Shown: positions 1-6,597 of the stretch, one piece after another
How positions within the stretch are numbered: position 1 is the stretch's first letter
How the letters are laid out: every line of letters begins with the position of its first letter
Assembly (NCBI GenBank): GCA_964472785.1
Contig: CAYYMH010000080.1
Coordinates: 1-15,455, forward strand
DNA from: CAYYMH01 sp964472785
GTDB taxonomy: Bacteria > Zhuqueibacterota > Zhuqueibacteria > Thermofontimicrobiales > Thermofontimicrobiaceae
DNA length: 15,455 nt
Direction: 5' to 3'
Notes under the pieces: model-generated
Told to the model about the DNA's origin: nothing
Seen by the model: the letters and a program-made list of their open reading frames with translations, nothing else
Database searches by the model: none
Translations under genes and position numbers: made by a program

Positions 1-74
1 AATTAATAGCTGTAAAATTTGTCTGTTTTTTTATTTGGTGAAGTTGGGTTAAAATAAATAATTATTATCGTCAT

Positions 75-533
75 ATGGACCAATTCATAGTTTCTATTGA
101 GTATTTTATGGATGACCTTAAGGCGACCGACTTTTTTGGTCAGTTATTTCAAAATAATTCAAATAGGAATGAATGGATTAAATATTATGAAGATAAAATG
201 GACAATAATATAACAAAAAATTTTATTTCAAATCTCTATATCATATGGTTTGGTAATTTTGATGAAACTAATTTTCATATTAACGATAATATTTTAAACA
301 GTTTTTATATGTTTTATTCAAGTTACTTGAAAAAATTTAAAAAAGAGAAAACACCCAAATCACTAGATATAGAAAATTTGCAGCCGTATATAAAAGAACT
401 TGGTTTTTCTCGAATTCTACCTAAAAATTTAAGTCCTCAAACTACTGTTATTTGTTTACAATTTATTATTAAGCTTTGTGAGCATATACTCGAATTTGAT
501 AATAAGCATATTGATAGTGATTTTGTTCTATAG
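75..533 (+). CDS. Hypothetical protein, 152 aa, AT-rich
   Basis: I do not recognise this protein. It is the only plausible plus-strand gene here. The predicted product is soluble, rich in Asn, Lys, Phe, Tyr and Ile, with no signal peptide, no membrane segment and no catalytic motif I can name. The composition is that of a normal folded protein, and the frame stays open over 459 bases of very AT-rich DNA, including a TAG stop. The ATG at 75 has no good Shine-Dalgarno sequence in front of it, only a weak GAAGTTGGG about 25 bases upstream. The in-frame ATG at codon 12 is no better placed. It converges on the orphan antitoxin gene 69 bases away and lies next to a toxin-antitoxin array, so it may be accessory DNA. 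Its base composition is more AT-rich than htpG. It could be a spurious ORF. Confidence 0.5.
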   Translation: MDQFIVSIEYFMDDLKATDFFGQLFQNNSNRNEWIKYYEDKMDNNITKNFISNLYIIWFGNFDETNFHINDNILNSFYMFYSSYLKKFKKEKTPKSLDIENLQPYIKELGFSRILPKNLSPQTTVICLQFIIKLCEHILEFDNKHIDSDFVL

Positions 534-602
534 ATCTGTATTAGAATTTCATTATTCTTAATGAATTAATTCTACATTAAGTAATTTATAATTGTTAAAA
601 TA

Positions 603-824
603 TTATCTCTTATTCAATTCATCCCTAGATAATTTTCGCCCAACATTGACATGCTTAAAGTGATCCATAAGTTCATAATAGCTCAACTCAATCTCTCCTA
701 TGCCGACATATTGCTCCAGCCATTGCTGGAATTTATCATCCAATGTTGTAATTTCGCATCTGGCTTTCTTAATACCTTTAGCAATAAGTTCATCATCTGC
801 TTTAATTGTAATAGCTTTAATCAT
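603..824 (-). CDS. Orphan VapB-like antitoxin (no toxin partner)
   Basis: This 73-residue protein has the same length as the two VapB copies to its right and is clearly homologous to them. Both begin M-[IL]-K-x-I-T, share a charged Lys/Ala-rich first helix, then TTL, a W-L core near residue 35, an NELM/YELM motif near residue 50, and a C-terminal GRK-[FL]-SRDE-[ML]-N-[EK]-R. By family knowledge such proteins are small DNA-binding antitoxins that bind and neutralise a PIN-domain toxin. The frame extends upstream to a TTG at 875, but the ATG at 824 is preferred because GAGGA lies 4 bases upstream and the length then matches its paralogs. In the paralogs the toxin start overlaps the antitoxin stop. 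Here the 70 bases after the stop contain no PIN-domain start and the next DNA is an opposite-strand ORF, so the toxin has been lost. Confidence 0.75.
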   Translation of the reverse strand: MIKAITIKADDELIAKGIKKARCEITTLDDKFQQWLEQYVGIGEIELSYYELMDHFKHVNVGRKLSRDELNKR

Positions 825-892
825 TAAATCCTCAAACTCGTATGAGGCGGTTCGCCAAAACTGATATTTGAGCAAGCCACCAAGCTCAAATC

Positions 893-1200
893 TTATTTCT
901 CCTTACCTCCCCCCTCTTCCTTCAAATACCAGCTCGTGGCATCGTTCAGCAACACCTGCACTCCTTCCACGATCTTGTGCGGGTCTAACAAAAATCCGTC
1001 TGCAGCATCAGCACCTGAAAAAGCTGCTCCACCGATGTCTCCAGATATGTGTCTTTGGGATCATTCCTGAACATAGTCAGCATGTTTTTGATCAGCGGAT
1101 GGGTGCCGTTGATTTCCATGACCCGTTTGGGTGGTGGTGCGTCTTTATTCACCACCTGCATGATCCGGGACATCAGCGCAGACATGCTGCCTTCGGCTGC
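893..1200 (-). pseudogene. Captured 3' fragment of a diverged htpG allele (copy A)
   Basis: About 308 bases align to the last ~100 codons of the intact htpG at 3120-5048, from AAEG just before the conserved MSAxM segment to the natural stop (893-895). I count 17 substitutions, 13 of them at third codon positions. There is also an in-frame 3-base length difference just before the stop and one single-base deletion at about 1000/1001. The deletion shifts the frame after the LMLQ segment and ends the reading frame at 985. Only the Gln-to-Leu, Lys-to-Arg and Gly-to-Ser changes alter protein. Homology stops abruptly at 1200, 36 bases before the vapC stop. The residual open frame (1185-985, 66 codons) covers only part of the C-terminal dimerisation domain of HtpG and cannot be a chaperone. 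The substitution pattern says this DNA evolved as a working gene elsewhere before it was truncated. Confidence 0.87.
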
Positions 1201-1236
1201 GAATATTGTAAATGCCGATTTTTTTTAACTTAAATT

Positions 1237-1665
1237 TTAGCCAGATACGAATGGATTAATGATAATTAAATCTGTTATTTTTTGTTGATGATGGAGGTCT
1301 TCAGAATATAAAATATTACAATTTGCTTTTAGTGCAGCAGAGATAATTAGCGAGTCATAAAATGAATAACGCCATCTCTCTTTAATTTCTAAAGCATCGT
1401 GATAAAGTTGGATACTCGATAATATCTCACAAAGTGGTTCCAAAACATTGATAAGATATTTGTTACAATCATTTTTTGATAACGGAATTTCAAATTTTTG
1501 AGTAGCGACATTTAAAAATTCCTGTATGACTTGAAAGCTTATACATCCTGCATCTTGGTAGAGTGCATCATTTATTAATTTTGTGGCTACATTTTTTTTA
1601 TCAGGCTCTGACTTATCGAAAGAGTAAATAAAAATATTCGTGTCCATGAAAAATTTATCGTTCAT
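1237..1665 (-). CDS. vapC: PIN-domain toxin VapC (copy 1)
   Basis: This 142-residue PIN-domain protein is the expected size for a VapC ribonuclease. The acidic metal-binding residues are in place: D8 in the FMDTNI start motif, E49 in the QEFLNV motif, D104 in SFYDSLI, and D123 in the SEDLHH segment. Family members are Mg2+-dependent endoribonucleases that cut tRNA or rRNA and stop translation until bound by VapB. The ATG overlaps the last 11 bases of vapB in another frame, so translation is coupled and no separate ribosome site is needed. It reads into the htpG remnant, with no terminator seen. The protein is identical to copy 2 (2352-2780). The RNA target cannot be told from sequence. Confidence 0.92.
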   Translation of the reverse strand: MNDKFFMDTNIFIYSFDKSEPDKKNVATKLINDALYQDAGCISFQVIQEFLNVATQKFEIPLSKNDCNKYLINVLEPLCEILSSIQLYHDALEIKERWRYSFYDSLIISAALKANCNILYSEDLHHQQKITDLIIINPFVSG

Positions 1666-1876
1666 TCATTTCATCCCTTGAAAATTTTCGACCGGAATTT
1701 GCGTAATTTAGCTGCTCCATCAGTTCATTATAGTTTATTGCACTTTTGTCCGTACTAATATATTTCTTGAGCCATTTTCGAAAATTTTTATTTAGAGTTG
1801 TATTTTCCCTTTGAGCCTTTTTTCTAGCTTTCTTGATGAGTTCTTCTTCTGCACTTAATGTAATGTTTTTTAACAT
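1655..1876 (-). CDS. vapB: VapB-type antitoxin (copy 1)
   Basis: This small basic 73-residue protein is encoded immediately upstream of and overlapping the PIN toxin, the standard VapBC order. The first ~45 residues look like a DNA-binding dimer (short beta strand, then two charged helices, ribbon-helix-helix-like). The tail with NELM and GRKFSRDE is the probable toxin-binding arm. In the family the antitoxin occupies the VapC active site and, with the toxin, represses its own promoter. The ATG at 1876 has GGAGG 5 bases upstream, and the operator-like inverted repeat at 1898-1914 fits autoregulation. It is identical to copy 2 and related to the orphan antitoxin at 603-824. Confidence 0.88.
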   Translation of the reverse strand: MLKNITLSAEEELIKKARKKAQRENTTLNKNFRKWLKKYISTDKSAINYNELMEQLNYANSGRKFSRDEMNER

Positions 1877-1897
1877 TCAATCCTCCAAAGGATAAAT

Positions 1898-1947
1898 TAC
1901 ACGATGATAGTGTACGCGAATATAAGTGTTTTTTTATTGAGGTGCAA
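1898..1947 (-). promoter_or_regulatory. vapBC promoter and operator-like inverted repeat (copy 1)
   Basis: On the minus strand there is TTGCAC (1942-1947), a 17-base spacer with an A7 tract, and TATATT (1919-1924), a good sigma70-type promoter. The expected start of transcription falls near 1912, inside a perfect inverted repeat TACAC-N7-GTGTA (1898-1914). The vapB ribosome site GGAGG lies just below it. A repeat at the start site is where a VapB or VapBC repressor would be expected to bind. That role is inferred. Confidence 0.65.
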
Positions 1948-2004
1948 TACAAAAGATGAATTGTCGTCAATCGAATCTTATTAAATTTCAAATAAGAAAA
2001 GTAA

Positions 2005-2315
2005 TTATTTCTTCTCCTTACCTCCCCCCTCTTCCTTTAAATACCAGCTCGTCGCATCATTCAGCAACACCTGCACACCTTCCACGATCTTGTGCGGGTC
2101 TAACAAAAATCCGTCTGCAGCATCAGCACCTGAAAAAGCTGCTCCACCGATGTCTCCAGATATGTGTCTTTGGGATCATTCCTGAACATAGTCAGCATGT
2201 TTTTGATCAGCGGATGGGTGCCGTTGATTTCCATGACCCGTTTGGGTGGTGGTGCGTCTTTATTCACCACCTGCATGATCCGGGACATCAGCGCAGACAT
2301 GCTGCCTTCGGCTGC
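2005..2315 (-). pseudogene. Hybrid htpG 3' fragment (copy B)
   Basis: This second htpG remnant is a mosaic. From the stop equivalent (2005) to 2077 it has every base of the resident htpG that distinguishes it from copy A, at the positions equivalent to 3153, 3168, 3174 and 3192. From 2116 to 2315 it is identical to copy A, including the single-base deletion and all the later substitutions. The switch falls within 2078-2115, where the two parents are the same. Like copy A it retains only a 66-codon open frame (2300-2100) and cannot encode a chaperone. It sits directly behind the second vapC and in front of the first vapB promoter. Confidence 0.9.
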
Positions 2316-2351
2316 GAATATTGTAAATGCCGATTTTTTTTAACTTAAATT

Positions 2352-2780
2352 TTAGCCAGATACGAATGGATTAATGATAATTAAATCTGTTATTTTTTGT
2401 TGATGATGGAGGTCTTCAGAATATAAAATATTACAATTTGCTTTTAGTGCAGCAGAGATAATTAGCGAGTCATAAAATGAATAACGCCATCTCTCTTTAA
2501 TTTCTAAAGCATCGTGATAAAGTTGGATACTCGATAATATCTCACAAAGTGGTTCCAAAACATTGATAAGATATTTGTTACAATCATTTTTTGATAACGG
2601 AATTTCAAATTTTTGAGTAGCGACATTTAAAAATTCCTGTATGACTTGAAAGCTTATACATCCTGCATCTTGGTAGAGTGCATCATTTATTAATTTTGTG
2701 GCTACATTTTTTTTATCAGGCTCTGACTTATCGAAAGAGTAAATAAAAATATTCGTGTCCATGAAAAATTTATCGTTCAT
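2352..2780 (-). CDS. vapC: PIN-domain toxin VapC (copy 2)
   Basis: This is an exact duplicate of the toxin at 1237-1665, with the same 142 residues and the same intact acidic PIN residues (D8, E49, D104, D123). It overlaps the second vapB by 11 bases. It is the copy nearest to htpG and belongs to the unit created by, or parental to, the tandem duplication. With two identical toxin genes and three antitoxin genes in a row, antitoxin dosage may exceed toxin dosage, which is an inference. Confidence 0.92.
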   Translation of the reverse strand: MNDKFFMDTNIFIYSFDKSEPDKKNVATKLINDALYQDAGCISFQVIQEFLNVATQKFEIPLSKNDCNKYLINVLEPLCEILSSIQLYHDALEIKERWRYSFYDSLIISAALKANCNILYSEDLHHQQKITDLIIINPFVSG

Positions 2781-2991
2781 TCATTTCATCCCTTGAAAAT
2801 TTTCGACCGGAATTTGCGTAATTTAGCTGCTCCATCAGTTCATTATAGTTTATTGCACTTTTGTCCGTACTAATATATTTCTTGAGCCATTTTCGAAAAT
2901 TTTTATTTAGAGTTGTATTTTCCCTTTGAGCCTTTTTTCTAGCTTTCTTGATGAGTTCTTCTTCTGCACTTAATGTAATGTTTTTTAACAT
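2770..2991 (-). CDS. vapB: VapB-type antitoxin (copy 2)
   Basis: This is an exact duplicate of the antitoxin at 1655-1876, 73 residues, with the same GGAGG ribosome site 5 bases before its ATG at 2991. It lies 128 bases downstream of the htpG stop and has its own promoter in that gap. There is no convincing terminator between htpG and this gene, so read-through from htpG could also contribute to its expression. Confidence 0.88.
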   Translation of the reverse strand: MLKNITLSAEEELIKKARKKAQRENTTLNKNFRKWLKKYISTDKSAINYNELMEQLNYANSGRKFSRDEMNER

Positions 2992-3012
2992 TCAATCCTC
3001 CAAAGGATAAAT

Positions 3013-3062
3013 TACACGATGATAGTGTACGCGAATATAAGTGTTTTTTTATTGAGGTGCAA
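3013..3062 (-). promoter_or_regulatory. vapBC promoter and operator-like inverted repeat (copy 2)
   Basis: This is an exact repeat of the copy 1 element. TTGCAC (3057-3062), a 17-base spacer and TATATT (3034-3039) are followed by TACAC-N7-GTGTA (3013-3029) at the expected start site. It lies in the gap between the htpG stop and vapB, so the toxin-antitoxin genes have their own transcription although they sit directly behind htpG. Confidence 0.65.
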
Positions 3063-3119
3063 TACAAAAGATGAATTGTCGTCAATCGAATCTTATTAAA
3101 TTTCAAATAAGAAAAGTAA

Positions 3120-5048
3120 TTATTTCTTCTCCTTACCTCCCCCCTCTTCCTTTAAATACCAGCTCGTCGCATCATTCAGCAACACCTGCACACCTTCCAC
3201 GATCTTGTGCGGGTCTAACAAAAATCCGTCCTGCAGCATCAATACCTGAAAAAGCTGCTCCACCGATGTCTCCAGATATGTGTCTTTGGGATCATTTTTG
3301 AACATGGTCAGCATGTTTTTGATCAGCGGATGGGTGCCGTTAATTTCCATGACCCGTTTGGGTGGTGGCGCGTCCTTATTCACCACCTGCATAATCCGGG
3401 ACATCTGCGCGGACATGCCACCTTCGGCTGCCACCAGCACTGCCGGACTATCGGTCAGCCGTTCGGACAAACGCACCTCTTCCACAGTGTCGCCCAGAAT
3501 ATTCTTCATGCGGGTGCACAATTTTTTCAATTCACCGGTATCCGGTTTTTCTTCCTGTTCTTCTTTCTTTTTCTCTTCTGTTTCTTCCGCTGTTTTAATA
3601 TCTTTGAGCTCGCTCAAATCCGCCTGATCTGCCGATTCCAGCGTTTTTTCCTTGTACTGACCCAGTCCGGACAGCACAAATTCGTCAATGGGATCATAGG
3701 AGTAAAGCACTTCGATATCTTTCTGCCTGAAAATCTCCAGATGCGGATTCTTTTCCGCGGCTTCACGGTTTGTCGTAGAAAGATAGTAAATATTTTTCTG
3801 CCCTTCTTTCATGCGTTCGATATAATCGTCAAGGGAACACAATTCATCGGCTTTCTCCAGCTTTGACGAATTGAACCGGAACAGCGCCGCCACTTTTTCC
3901 CGGTTGGCGTAGTCGATATAACCTTCTTTCAAAATCCTGCCGAACTGATTCCAGAAGTCGTTGTATTTGTCCGGTTCCCTTTTGCTCAACTCATCCAGAT
4001 GTGACAGGATGCGTTTCACCAGCAAACTCTTGATTTTAATGACGGTGGTATTTTCCTGCAGCGTTTCCCTGGAAATGTTCAACGGCAAATCGGCCGTGTC
4101 CACCACGCCGCGAACAAAGCGCAGATATTTCGGCATCAGGTCTTTGTTGTCATTCTGGATCAGCACCCGTTTCACAAACAGACTCACGCCATGTTCCTCC
4201 GGACTCATGCCCAGCGTTTCGTAATTGGTCTTTGGAAAAAACAGCAGCGCGTTCAACTGAATCGGCGCATCCGCTGCAAAGTGCATCCAACTTACCGGTT
4301 CTTCATTGGTATTGGTAAAAAATTTATAAAATTCGATGTAATCCTTATCTTTCACCGAAGACTTGGGCTCACGCCAAATAGCAGAGATTTTATTAATCTG
4401 CTCACCATCCAGTTTGATCGGGAACGGGACAAAATTGGAATAGGTTTTGATCACATTTTCGATGCGGTATTTTTCGGCGAATTCCTCCGCATCTTCTTTG
4501 AGATGAACTTCTATTTTGGTACCGCGGGGCGCTTCATCGACCGGCTCAATTTTGTAAGAACCGGTGCCATCGCTGCTCCATTTCCAGGCAACAGCGTCTT
4601 TCTGATAAGACCGGGTGGTAATTTCCACATGATCCGCCACCATAAAAACGGAATAAAATCCGACGCCAAACTGACCAATAAGCGTCGGTCGCTGCTCTTC
4701 ATTTTCCACTGCTTTTTTCAAAAAATCAACCGATCCCGAATGCGCAATAGTGCCGATATTTGAAACCAGTTCCTCTCTTGTCATCCCGATACCGGTATCG
4801 GTTATCGTGAACAATTTTTTGTCTTTATCCAGATCAATTTTAATTTCAAAATCGAGATCAGGCTGATGCAATTCAGTACCCCGAATACTCTCAAAACGCG
4901 CTTTGTCCAACGCATCCGTTGCATTGGAGACCAGCTCTCTGACAAAGATCTCGCGATTGGTGTAAAGCGATTTTGCTAAAATATCCAGTAACTGCTTAAT
5001 TTCGGCTTTGAATTTGTAAGTTTTTTCACCTGCTTTTTTATCTGCCAT
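3120..5048 (-). CDS. htpG: Molecular chaperone HtpG (bacterial Hsp90)
   Basis: This intact 642-residue Hsp90 is slightly longer than the ~624 residues of E. coli HtpG. It is an ATP-dependent cytosolic chaperone that works as a homodimer. The N-terminal ATPase domain shows the expected motifs: REIFVRELVSNATDALDK (E38, N42), DTGIGM (D84), IAHSGSVDFLK, and the glycine-rich GQFGVGF at 125-131. The middle domain has the conserved NISRETLQEN loop with the ATP-contacting arginine. The C-terminal domain has the MSAQMSRIM helix and the NGTHPLI segment used for dimerisation. A highly charged Glu/Lys linker precedes the C-terminal domain. The start is well supported by AAGGAGT 7 bases before the ATG. 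Its 3' end has served as a recombination site: two fragments of it lie downstream, and one arose by exchange with this gene, yet the gene itself is complete. Confidence 0.98.
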   Translation of the reverse strand: MADKKAGEKTYKFKAEIKQLLDILAKSLYTNREIFVRELVSNATDALDKARFESIRGTELHQPDLDFEIKIDLDKDKKLFTITDTGIGMTREELVSNIGTIAHSGSVDFLKKAVENEEQRPTLIGQFGVGFYSVFMVADHVEITTRSYQKDAVAWKWSSDGTGSYKIEPVDEAPRGTKIEVHLKEDAEEFAEKYRIENVIKTYSNFVPFPIKLDGEQINKISAIWREPKSSVKDKDYIEFYKFFTNTNEEPVSWMHFAADAPIQLNALLFFPKTNYETLGMSPEEHGVSLFVKRVLIQNDNKDLMPKYLRFVRGVVDTADLPLNISRETLQENTTVIKIKSLLVKRILSHLDELSKREPDKYNDFWNQFGRILKEGYIDYANREKVAALFRFNSSKLEKADELCSLDDYIERMKEGQKNIYYLSTTNREAAEKNPHLEIFRQKDIEVLYSYDPIDEFVLSGLGQYKEKTLESADQADLSELKDIKTAEETEEKKKEEQEEKPDTGELKKLCTRMKNILGDTVEEVRLSERLTDSPAVLVAAEGGMSAQMSRIMQVVNKDAPPPKRVMEINGTHPLIKNMLTMFKNDPKDTYLETSVEQLFQVLMLQDGFLLDPHKIVEGVQVLLNDATSWYLKEEGGGKEKK

Positions 5049-5356
5049 GTGTGTTACTCCTTGAATTTATTTTTATTTGAACATTTTTATTTTTTTTACA
5101 TCCAAGGCTCAAAGAGTCAAAGGAAAGAAAATATAATTTTTCTTTGAGTCCTGGTGACTTCGAGGCTATAAAATTCTGTAAAAAATCTGTTGGTCGAAAT
5201 CAATAAATAATCACAAATTAAAACAAAATAATCAAAAAATTGTTCCAATCTATGCGTCTTTTCAGCTCATAAAATGAATCGGATCACCAGCATAAATATG
5301 ATTAGCTTTTTTTGTCAGCGGAATGCGAACAGTAAAGAATGAAGACATGTTGAATT
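5049..5356. other. htpG upstream region, hairpin but no clear promoter
   Basis: This stretch is AT-rich and holds no gene. Arms CTCAAAGA (5108-5115) and TCTTTGAG (5141-5148) form an inverted repeat with a 25-base spacer. TTGACT (5115-5120, minus strand) could be the -35 element of an htpG promoter, with a poor TAAAAA 16 bases below. I see no CIRCE element (the HrcA operator with GCACTC arms). Heat-shock control of htpG therefore cannot be read from this DNA. Confidence 0.3.
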
Positions 5357-5382
5357 AAAAACACGGTTAAAAGAAATCCGTG
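5357..5382 (-). terminator. Probable Rho-independent terminator after the REC-PP2C gene
   Basis: In the transcript direction CACGG (5382-5378), an 11-base loop and CCGTG (5366-5362) are followed directly by TTTTT (5361-5357). The stem begins inside the last codons and spans the stop. It is short, with only five G/C-rich pairs, but the T tract is in the right place. It would separate the phosphatase operon from htpG. Confidence 0.5.
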
Positions 5383-6512
5383 GCAATTAAAAATATATCG
5401 TCTCTGATCTTGTTATAATTCAAATCATGCAATCTTTGTATGATCGAATGAGTGATTTCGCCGGCGGATTCACCTTTCTTTTCATTGAGAATACGAACGA
5501 ATCCGTTAATGCCTAATGCCTGATTTTTCTCATCCTCGGCTTCGATGATGCCATCTGTGTAGAGAAAAATTTTATCGCCCGGGAACAGTTGAATTTTATC
5601 TTGTAAAAACTTTTGCGCGCCAACTTTTTCAAAGCCAATAATCACATTTTGGGATTCAATTCGTTTAAATTCCCCTTGCTGATTTTCCCAAAGTACCATG
5701 GAGGGATGCGAGCTACCGGCATAGGTCAGGGTGGCGTTGCGGATATCGATTTTATTCGTAAATGCTGTGAGAAAAAATCCGGTCTGATCGAAAACATCGA
5801 TGATGAAATTGTTGAGCTGAAACAGAATCTCTCTGGGCTCCAATTGTTCTCGCACTAACTTGCGTACCTCGCTGGAAATGCGGTTCACCAGAAGCGCTGC
5901 GCTAATGCCGTGTCCGGTGACATCGACCAGCGTGAGATAAACATGGTTTTTACCGTCATAATAAATATCCGCAAAATCACCTCCCAATTCGATCATGGGC
6001 AGGTATTTCAGACCAATTTCGATCCTGTCGTTTTTGAACGGTTCCGGCACCAGACTTTGCTGCACCTGTTCGGCTAATTTGAGATCCCGCTGAATCATCT
6101 CGTTAAATTCATTGATCTCCTGCTGCTGCTCTTTTAGCCGGCGGATTAAATCACGGTGCTTCAGTGCCTGCGCCGCCTTCAATCTCAATTCTTCAACATC
6201 GATCGGTTTGGACAGATATTCGAATGCCCCTAGCTTCATCGCCCGGACAGCAGATTTGATGCTGCCGTGACCGGTGACGATCAGCACTTCGGCGTCAGGA
6301 AGTTCCCTTTTGGCTGCTTTGAGCACATCGATGCCGTCCAACACCGGCATTTGAAGATCCGAAATAATCAGGTCAAAATCTCCCTCTTCGATTTTCTTTA
6401 TTGCTGCTTCCCCGTTGTTTGCCAACGAGAGATCATATTTATCTTTTTTCAGTGTTTCGGACAACAGAAACAAAATATTCCTATCATCATCAACCAATAA
6501 AACTTTTGCCAT
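5367..6512 (-). CDS. Response regulator with PP2C/SpoIIE phosphatase output (RsbU-like)
   Basis: An N-terminal receiver domain (residues 1-120 from the ATG) has the acidic pocket VDDD (8-10), phospho-acceptor D52 in SDLQMP, T80 in VTGHG and K102 in SKP. A coiled linker (118-150) then leads to a SpoIIE-type PP2C domain (150-381). The metal-binding aspartates are visible in GGDFAD (177-182), DVTGHG (197-202), YTDGIIEA (318-325) and RDDI. The usual AGHNP motif reads AGSSHP (265-270). By family analogy a histidine kinase would phosphorylate the receiver and activate the phosphatase, which dephosphorylates a STAS anti-sigma antagonist. The frame opens at a TTG (6518), 5 bases after AAGGG. I chose the ATG at 6512 because it gives the canonical MAKVLLVDDD start, but both are possible. 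It lies 79 bases below the GAF-PP2C gene and may share its transcript. Confidence 0.92.
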   Translation of the reverse strand: MAKVLLVDDDRNILFLLSETLKKDKYDLSLANNGEAAIKKIEEGDFDLIISDLQMPVLDGIDVLKAAKRELPDAEVLIVTGHGSIKSAVRAMKLGAFEYLSKPIDVEELRLKAAQALKHRDLIRRLKEQQQEINEFNEMIQRDLKLAEQVQQSLVPEPFKNDRIEIGLKYLPMIELGGDFADIYYDGKNHVYLTLVDVTGHGISAALLVNRISSEVRKLVREQLEPREILFQLNNFIIDVFDQTGFFLTAFTNKIDIRNATLTYAGSSHPSMVLWENQQGEFKRIESQNVIIGFEKVGAQKFLQDKIQLFPGDKIFLYTDGIIEAEDEKNQALGINGFVRILNEKKGESAGEITHSIIQRLHDLNYNKIRDDIFLIATDFF

Positions 6513-6597
6513 ATCCAAACTTGCCCTTAATTCGTTGATGCGTTAATCCTAAATTTATTTTAAATCACTCGACTTTCAATTTGTTAGCTATTTTGCC

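Larger units (their letters stand above)
963..3230. repeat. Perfect tandem duplication, 1115-bp unit (vapBC + htpG fragment)
   Basis: Bases 963-2115 recur identically at 2078-3230, an offset of 1115. Each unit contains part of an htpG 3' fragment, vapC, vapB, the vapB promoter, and the spacer leading to the next htpG 3' end. I saw no difference between the two copies in either the coding or the spacer DNA, so the duplication is recent. The offset identity breaks at 962/2077 on the left (t against a) and at 3231 on the right, where the intact htpG has an extra c. The 38-bp overlap (2078-2115) is the interval where the captured fragment and the real htpG are identical, which is where the crossover must have taken place. 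Confidence 0.95.

Noticed and set aside
825..875. Upstream extension of the orphan antitoxin to a TTG at 875
   Set aside because: The extra 17 residues match nothing in the paralogous antitoxins, and the ATG at 824 has a proper ribosome site.
868..1233. Plus-strand ORFs over the htpG fragments (868-1233, 1956-2348, 3071-3301)
   Set aside because: They are antisense to the htpG 3' end and its copies. Their repeated sequence reflects the duplication, not a gene family.
3091..3112. Terminator behind htpG: TCTTATT and AATAAGA arms with an 8-base loop
   Set aside because: The stem is almost entirely A/T pairs and no T tract follows on the minus strand, so it is unlikely to stop transcription.
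963..3230. Insertion sequence or composite transposon
   Set aside because: There is no transposase, no terminal inverted repeats and no target-site duplication. The repeat structure is fully explained by homologous recombination between htpG 3' ends.
3330..3866. Long plus-strand ORF opposite htpG (also 4191-4763, 3280-3627 and 3961-4224)
   Set aside because: These are antisense shadows of a strongly conserved htpG frame, with Phe/Arg-rich composition, no ribosome site and no recognisable domain.
5108..5148. CIRCE/HrcA operator upstream of htpG
   Set aside because: The inverted repeat here (CTCAAAGA / TCTTTGAG, 25-base spacer) does not match the CIRCE arms or the 9-base spacing.
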